Shown: positions 59,639 to 64,000 of the stretch, piece after piece
How positions within the stretch are numbered: position 1 is the first letter of the stretch
How the letters are laid out: every line of letters begins with the position of its first letter
Origin: Pusillimonas sp. UBA6240
Lineage (GTDB): Bacteria > Pseudomonadota > Gammaproteobacteria > Burkholderiales > Burkholderiaceae_B
DNA: 64,000 nt
Direction: 5' to 3'
Assembly (NCBI GenBank): GCA_002441445.1
Contig: DJWC01000070.1
Coordinates: 76,622-140,621 of the forward strand
The notes under the pieces: generated by a model
Told to the model about the DNA's origin: nothing
The model's database searches: none
Seen by the model: the letters and a program-made list of their open reading frames with translations, nothing else
Program-made: the position numbers and the translations under genes

Positions 59639-60802
59639 ATGGACTTTTCCCTCAATGAAGACCAGCGCGCCATACAATCCGCCGTGCATGAATTATGCGC
59701 CACGTTTGACGATGATTATTGGCTCCAAAAAGATATCAAAGGGGGCTTTCCCGAGGACTTCTACAGCGCGATGGCACAGGCGGGCTGGCTGGGCATTGCC
59801 ATGCCAGCGGAATACGGTGGATCAGGCCTGGGAATTCTCGAAGCCGCCTTGATGATGGAAGCCGTGTCCGGCTCAGGGGCGGGGTTGTCGGGCGCGTCAG
59901 CCATTCATATGAATGTGTTTGGATTGCATCCGGTCGTGGTCCATGGCAGCGACGAACAACGGAAACGCTGGTTACCGCGTATCATCGCGGGCCAGGACAA
60001 GGCGTGCTTCGGCGTGACGGAACCCAATACCGGTTTGAACACGCTGAAACTGCGTACTCAGGCAGTTCGCCAGGGCGATAAATATGTAGTGAATGGCCAA
60101 AAGATCTGGATCTCTACAGCCCAGGTAGCCACCAAGATACTGCTGCTGGCACGTACGACGCCTGTAGAGCAGGCGCAAGGCGCCGAAGGGTTGAGCCTGT
60201 TCTATACCGATCTGGACCGCAGCCGCATACAAGTGCGCGAAATTGAAAAGCTGGGCCGCAAGGCTGTTGATTCGAACGAATTGTTCATTGATGGTCTGGA
60301 AGTGCCGATAGCGGACCGCATCGGCGAAGAAGGCAAGGGGTTCTCATATATCCTGCATGGCCTGAATCCAGAACGCGTGCTGCTGGCGGCGGAGGCGACC
60401 GGACTCGGCCGCGCGGCATTGCGGCGCGCCGCGCGCTATGCGCAGGACCGCAATGTATTTAACCGCCCCATAGGCCAGAATCAGGGCATACAGCATCCAT
60501 TGGCGGAGCGCTGGGTGGAGCTCGAAGCATCCGAACTGTTATACCGCCGTGCGGCATGGCTGTATGATCAGGGCCTGCCTTGCGGAGCTGAAGCCAATGC
60601 GGCGAAGTACTTCTGCGCGGAATCGGGCTTCCGCGCCTGCGAAACAGCCGTCCTGACTCATGGCGGCATGGGCTATGCCAAGGAATATCACGTCGAGCGC
60701 TACTTCCGTGAAGCCATGTTGCCGCGTATCGCTCCCGTTTCACCTCAACTGATACTTTGCTATATCGCCGAACGGGTGTTGGGGTTGCCTAAATCGTATT
60801 GA
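59639..60802 (+). CDS. Acyl-CoA dehydrogenase with non-canonical base position
   Basis: A 387-residue acyl-CoA dehydrogenase. MDFSLNEDQRAIQSAVHELC, GVTEPNTGLNT and the FAD-binding core are clear. The usual C-terminal EGTxEI is replaced by MLPRIAPVSPQLI, so no glutamate is at the common position; E245 in GLNPERVLLA instead matches the isovaleryl-CoA dehydrogenase-type base. AAGGAGA lies before the ATG at 59639. It follows the MaoC gene directly. It is only distantly similar to the acyl-CoA dehydrogenase at 56257. Confidence 0.93.
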   Translation: MDFSLNEDQRAIQSAVHELCATFDDDYWLQKDIKGGFPEDFYSAMAQAGWLGIAMPAEYGGSGLGILEAALMMEAVSGSGAGLSGASAIHMNVFGLHPVVVHGSDEQRKRWLPRIIAGQDKACFGVTEPNTGLNTLKLRTQAVRQGDKYVVNGQKIWISTAQVATKILLLARTTPVEQAQGAEGLSLFYTDLDRSRIQVREIEKLGRKAVDSNELFIDGLEVPIADRIGEEGKGFSYILHGLNPERVLLAAEATGLGRAALRRAARYAQDRNVFNRPIGQNQGIQHPLAERWVELEASELLYRRAAWLYDQGLPCGAEANAAKYFCAESGFRACETAVLTHGGMGYAKEYHVERYFREAMLPRIAPVSPQLILCYIAERVLGLPKSY

Positions 60803-60912
60803 AGAGATTGTGTACCAGCACAACGAATCAGATAGCCTAGCTTATTCGTCGAGAATCCGCTTATGCAACGCCCCATGTCCCGTCATTGATTCTGCGGAAT
60901 CACGCCCAACCC

Positions 60913-61635
60913 TCAAGAATCCGCAACCGCCTTCGGAGCCAGCGACTCGAGCAGAAGCCTGCGATGCGCTGCGCGCAGCTTTGCCAGCGTGACCTGCACC
61001 GATTCCGCATCCTGAAGAAAGCGGAGGATGGCCGCCAGCAGCACAGGCGCATGAATGAGCTGCACCATGTCGGTCAATGCACTGTCGCGCAGCTGTCCGC
61101 TGGAAACCGCTTGCGTGACCGCGGCCTGCTGTTTGCGCAAAAGCTCGGCATGTCGAAGGTTCCAGGGCTTCAGGGCATGGGGGGCTCTCGGCCCCTCGGC
61201 AATCAATAGGTGCAGGGTCCGCACAAAACGCTCGTCTTTGAGGCGCCCATAGGCGCGCTCCAGAAATTCGTCGATGGCGCTTGCCAGCGATGACGAGTCC
61301 TGGAGCGCCACATCGGCTTCGGCGGAGCCCGCCACTTGCTCGCTGAACAGCAGATCGGGCATTAGCATCCGCTGCAGGACGGCCTCGAAGACGGCTTCCT
61401 TGCTTCTGAAATGCGCGTAAAGCCCTCCCTTGGACATGCCGGCGCGCTCGGCGATGTCATCCATGCGGGCCGCGCCAAACCCGCGCTCGGAAAAAACGAG
61501 CAATGCGGCGTCCAGTATCTGGTCTTGACGCTCTTGTGCGGGTAGACGCCGATTCCTGGGCTGGCGCGCCGTGGCGTCGGGCGCAGGGCCGGTTATCGAC
61601 CCGCGGGTCTCTCGGGTACGCGTATGCTTGGACAT
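60913..61635 (-). CDS. TetR-family transcriptional regulator
   Basis: A 240-residue TetR-type regulator. After a basic ~30-residue extension, the helix-turn-helix spans about residues 33-82 (FGAARMDDIAERAGMSKGGLYAHFRSKEAV). The C-terminal ligand domain is not specific. It diverges from phaC across a 101-base spacer packed with palindromes, so it is the likely repressor of the phaC-efflux lipoprotein operon and of itself. Confidence 0.93.
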   Translation of the reverse strand: MSKHTRTRETRGSITGPAPDATARQPRNRRLPAQERQDQILDAALLVFSERGFGAARMDDIAERAGMSKGGLYAHFRSKEAVFEAVLQRMLMPDLLFSEQVAGSAEADVALQDSSSLASAIDEFLERAYGRLKDERFVRTLHLLIAEGPRAPHALKPWNLRHAELLRKQQAAVTQAVSSGQLRDSALTDMVQLIHAPVLLAAILRFLQDAESVQVTLAKLRAAHRRLLLESLAPKAVADS

Positions 61636-61672
61636 AGGAGATGATTCTCGACGAATGAGTAAATGGCTCTGT

Positions 61673-61724
61673 TGATCTAGATCAGAACCCTCATGTAAAT
61701 TATCGACTAAAAAGTCGTTAACGA
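61673..61724. promoter_or_regulatory. Cluster of three palindromes in the tetR-phaC promoter
   Basis: TGATCTAGATCA (61673-61684), CGACT-AAAA-AGTCG (61704-61717) and TCGTTAACGA (61715-61724) are perfect dyads, the last two overlapping, immediately before the phaC start at 61737. They are strong candidates for TetR operator sites that block phaC transcription. Confidence 0.65.
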
Positions 61725-61736
61725 CAAATTCCCATC

Positions 61737-63485
61737 ATGCCACGGCCCAAAATGCATTCAGACACTAAATCCGCAGCCCGATTGACTGACGAATTCTTTC
61801 ATGCCAGCCAGGCCCGGGCGTTCTCTTCCCTGTCGCCGACCTCCCTCAGCCTCGCATGGCTGGACTGGGCCATGCACCTGACGGCGTCTCCCGGCAAACA
61901 AATAGAACTGCTGCGCCTGGCCTTCGAGCGCCAGCGCGACCTGAGTCAATACCTGATCGATTGCATAAAAGCTTCCGGTGATTCCTCCAGGGTCTGCATC
62001 GAGCCCCCCGAGACCGACCGCCGATTCAGCGATCCCGCCTGGTGCAAATGGCCATACAACATATTGCATCAGGGCTTTCTATTGACGCAAAGCTGGTGGG
62101 AAGAAGCCACCTCTGACATGCCGGGCGTCAGCCGCCATCACCTGGATCAAGTGTCGTTCTGGGCGCGCCAGCTCCTGGATATGGTGTCGCCCGGCAACCA
62201 GCTTTATACCAACCCCGTCGCCCTGGACCGCACGATCCAGGAAGGCGGCATGAATCTGATGCGCGGCGGCGGCTATTTTCTCGAAGACATCGTCCGCCAC
62301 CAAACCGGCATGCCGGTGGCCGGCGCCGAGCAATTCCGGGTGGGCCGCGATGTCGCCATCACCCCGGGAAAAGTGGTGATGCGCAACGGCTTGGCCGAAT
62401 TGATCCAGTACGCCCCCTCAACCAAGACGGTACGTCCGGAACCTGTTTTGCTGGTCTCCGCATGGATCATGAAGTACTACATCCTGGATCTGTCGCCTCC
62501 CAATTCGCTGGTGCGCTATCTGCGCGACCAAGGGTATACAGTCTATTGCCTATCCTGGAAGAACCCCACGGACGAGGATGCGAAACGAGGCATGGACGAT
62601 TACCTGCGCGAAGGCTTCTTTTCCGCCCTGGATACGATCAACAAAATCCAGCCCGGGCGCGCCGTCCATGCCACGGGCTATTGCCTGGGCGGAACGCTGC
62701 TGGCGATCGCGGCAGCAGCCATGGCGCGCGATGGCGACAAGCGGCTGGCCAGCATCAGCCTGTTCACCGCCCAGGTCGATTTCAGCGAGCCGGGCGAAAT
62801 CGGCCTGTTCATCGACGAGTCTCAAGTCCACATGCTCGAAGCCCAGATGCGGCGCCGGGGCTACTTCAGCGCCGTCCAGATGGCCAGCGCCTTCCAGATG
62901 CTGCGCTCGTACGACTTGCTCTGGTCGCACATCATCAATGTCTATCTATTGGGCGAACGCCGCCCCATCAATGATCTGATGGCCTGGAACGCCGATGCGA
63001 CGCGCATGCCCGCGCGGATGCATTCCGAATACCTGCGCCGCCTTTATCTGAACAACGACCTGAGCGCGGGCCGCTACCCTGTGGGCGGACGGCCCGTATC
63101 GATCAGCGACATCCGTCTGCCGATGTTTGCGGTCGGCACCGTCACCGACCATGTCGCGCCCTGGCGCTCGGTTTACAAGTTGCATCAGTTCTACCCGGGC
63201 GAGCTTTGCTTTGTGCTGACCAGCGGCGGCCACAATGCCGGCATCGTCAATGAGCCCGGGAACTCGCGGCGCCAGTATCACATACGCAACCGCATGCCCC
63301 GCGATCCCTTCCTGCCGCCCGATGAATGGCTGTCCAAGGCCAGCCTGGAGCAAGGCTCCTGGTGGCCCGCCTGGACACAATGGCTGGCCAGCCGTTCGGG
63401 CAAGCCGGAAGCCCCGCCAAGCATGGGCTGCGCCGATTGCCCATCGCTGGGCGATGCGCCGGGCCGCTACGTACTGGAGAACTGA
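61737..63485 (+). CDS. phaC: Poly(3-hydroxyalkanoate) synthase, class I type
   Basis: A 582-residue PHA synthase that polymerises (R)-3-hydroxyacyl-CoA. The PhaC N-terminal domain spans about residues 100-270 and the alpha/beta hydrolase core follows. The triad is C316 in the lipase-like box GYCLGG, D471 in GTVTDHVAPW and H499 in SGGHNAGIVNEPG. Length matches class I enzymes. The ATG lacks a clear ribosome-binding site; an internal ATG at 61752 is an alternative. No phaA, phaB or phasin gene is adjacent; instead an efflux lipoprotein gene starts three bases later. Confidence 0.93.
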   Translation: MPRPKMHSDTKSAARLTDEFFHASQARAFSSLSPTSLSLAWLDWAMHLTASPGKQIELLRLAFERQRDLSQYLIDCIKASGDSSRVCIEPPETDRRFSDPAWCKWPYNILHQGFLLTQSWWEEATSDMPGVSRHHLDQVSFWARQLLDMVSPGNQLYTNPVALDRTIQEGGMNLMRGGGYFLEDIVRHQTGMPVAGAEQFRVGRDVAITPGKVVMRNGLAELIQYAPSTKTVRPEPVLLVSAWIMKYYILDLSPPNSLVRYLRDQGYTVYCLSWKNPTDEDAKRGMDDYLREGFFSALDTINKIQPGRAVHATGYCLGGTLLAIAAAAMARDGDKRLASISLFTAQVDFSEPGEIGLFIDESQVHMLEAQMRRRGYFSAVQMASAFQMLRSYDLLWSHIINVYLLGERRPINDLMAWNADATRMPARMHSEYLRRLYLNNDLSAGRYPVGGRPVSISDIRLPMFAVGTVTDHVAPWRSVYKLHQFYPGELCFVLTSGGHNAGIVNEPGNSRRQYHIRNRMPRDPFLPPDEWLSKASLEQGSWWPAWTQWLASRSGKPEAPPSMGCADCPSLGDAPGRYVLEN

Positions 63486-63488
63486 GCC

Positions 63489-64000
63489 ATGCGACCCGTC
63501 TCTCCCGCCGTTCCGCCGCTTGCGGGCAAGCGCGGGCTGAGGATGCCCGCCCGCGCCCTGGGGGCCGCAGGTTTGATCCTGGCACTGTCTTCCTGCGTGA
63601 ATCTCGCCCCCGAAACCCGATTGCCGCCGCTGCCGGTAAGCGACAGCTGGTCCGAAGATACCAACACCGCCGCCGCACAGGCCTTGGCGGATCTGGACTG
63701 GGCGCATTACTTCCAGGATGCCGACACGCGCCGGCTGATCGGCCTGGCGCTCGAACACAATCGCGACCTACGCCTGGCCGTGCTGCGCGTCCGCGAAGCC
63801 GAAGCCGCTTACCGCATCCAGCGATCGGACCAGATACCTTCCATCGAAGTCCAGGGAAGCAGCCAACGCAGCCGGGTGCCCGGCGATCTCAGCCTGACCG
63901 GCCAGCCCTCGATACAGTCCCAGCACCAAGCCACCGTGGGCCTGACCAACTGGGAAATCGATCTGTGGGGACGCGTCCGCAATCTCAAGGACGCCGCGCT
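63489..64000 (+). CDS. NodT/OprM-type outer-membrane efflux lipoprotein, partial
   Basis: The 170 codons present (3' end off window) encode the start of an RND-type outer-membrane factor. A lipoprotein signal ends in LALSSC with the lipid-anchoring C37. Then come the family marks WAHYFQDADTRRLIGLALEHNRDLRLAVLRVREAEAAYRIQRSD and TNWEIDLWGRVRN. An internal ATG at 63543 could be the true start, giving a shorter signal. It follows phaC by three bases, implying one transcript; membrane-fusion and pump genes probably lie beyond the window. Confidence 0.93.
   Translation, partial: MRPVSPAVPPLAGKRGLRMPARALGAAGLILALSSCVNLAPETRLPPLPVSDSWSEDTNTAAAQALADLDWAHYFQDADTRRLIGLALEHNRDLRLAVLRVREAEAAYRIQRSDQIPSIEVQGSSQRSRVPGDLSLTGQPSIQSQHQATVGLTNWEIDLWGRVRNLKDAA

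Noticed and set aside
1..64000. CRISPR arrays, insertion sequences, phage genes or tRNA-associated islands
   Set aside because: No regularly spaced repeats, transposase or integrase-like proteins, or tRNA genes were recognised on either strand; clustered catabolic genes alone are not evidence of a mobile island.

Overview
The window looks like a chromosomal segment of a betaproteobacterium of the Alcaligenaceae type (Bordetella / Achromobacter / Pusillimonas relatives). This is inferred from five Bug-type periplasmic receptors without their own membrane subunits, many LysR regulators beside catabolic operons, two TRAP transporters, and the acnA-sdh and PHA synthase proteins. No rRNA, tRNA, CRISPR array, phage gene or insertion sequence was recognised. 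The first gene (Bug receptor) and the last gene (outer-membrane efflux lipoprotein) run off the window.

Layout. 1-1657: truncated Bug gene and a divergent LysR gene. 1673-4098: a fluoride riboswitch with an overlapping terminator, then crcB, a DUF190 gene and L-serine dehydratase sdaA. 4246-4905: dienelactone hydrolase. 5054-7177: tartrate/D-malate dehydrogenase and its divergent LysR regulator. 7161-13176 (minus): dctP-dctQ-dctM TRAP transporter, an SDR, an arylmalonate-decarboxylase-like enzyme fused to a GAF domain, and a nucleoside-sugar-epimerase-type SDR. 13472-24261 (minus): a nine-gene run of Bug receptor, ADP-forming acyl-CoA synthetase, TPP-dependent lyase/decarboxylase, amidase, isochorismatase-fold hydrolase, second amidase, imidase-like polysaccharide-deacetylase-fold hydrolase, a 105-residue MCGLCG protein and a COG0523 (CobW-like) GTPase. 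24566-29315 (plus): a second arylmalonate-decarboxylase-like enzyme, a second TRAP transporter and a fumarylacetoacetase-family hydrolase. 29533-31718: convergent otsB and otsA. 31911-32528: TRIC/UPF0126 membrane protein.

32687-38350 (minus): CitE-like lyase, class III CoA-transferase, Bug receptor, amidase and N-carbamoylsarcosine-amidase-like hydrolase, with divergent LysR gene at 38446. 39521-40540: glycosyltransferase. 40574-43195: YcaC-like hydrolase, pirin and divergent LysR. 43304-47577 (minus): acnA-sdhC-sdhD-sdhB with no sdhA. 47860-60802: a CoA-thioester catabolic cluster (Bug receptors, two crotonases, CoA-transferase, CitE-like lyase, BKACE enzyme, GntR, two acyl-CoA dehydrogenases, MarR, MDR reductase, MaoC hydratase). 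60913-64000: TetR, PHA synthase phaC and a NodT-type outer-membrane lipoprotein.

The dominant theme is uptake and breakdown of small organic acids, amides or imides: high-affinity periplasmic receptors feed amidohydrolases, and the acids are then activated to CoA thioesters and cleaved by lyases. The most unusual items are the nine-gene amide/imide-to-CoA operon, the probable fluoride-controlled crcB-DUF190-sdaA unit, the decarboxylase-GAF fusion, and the acnA-sdhCDB operon that lacks sdhA. All functional links between neighbours are inferences from gene order; no database search was possible.
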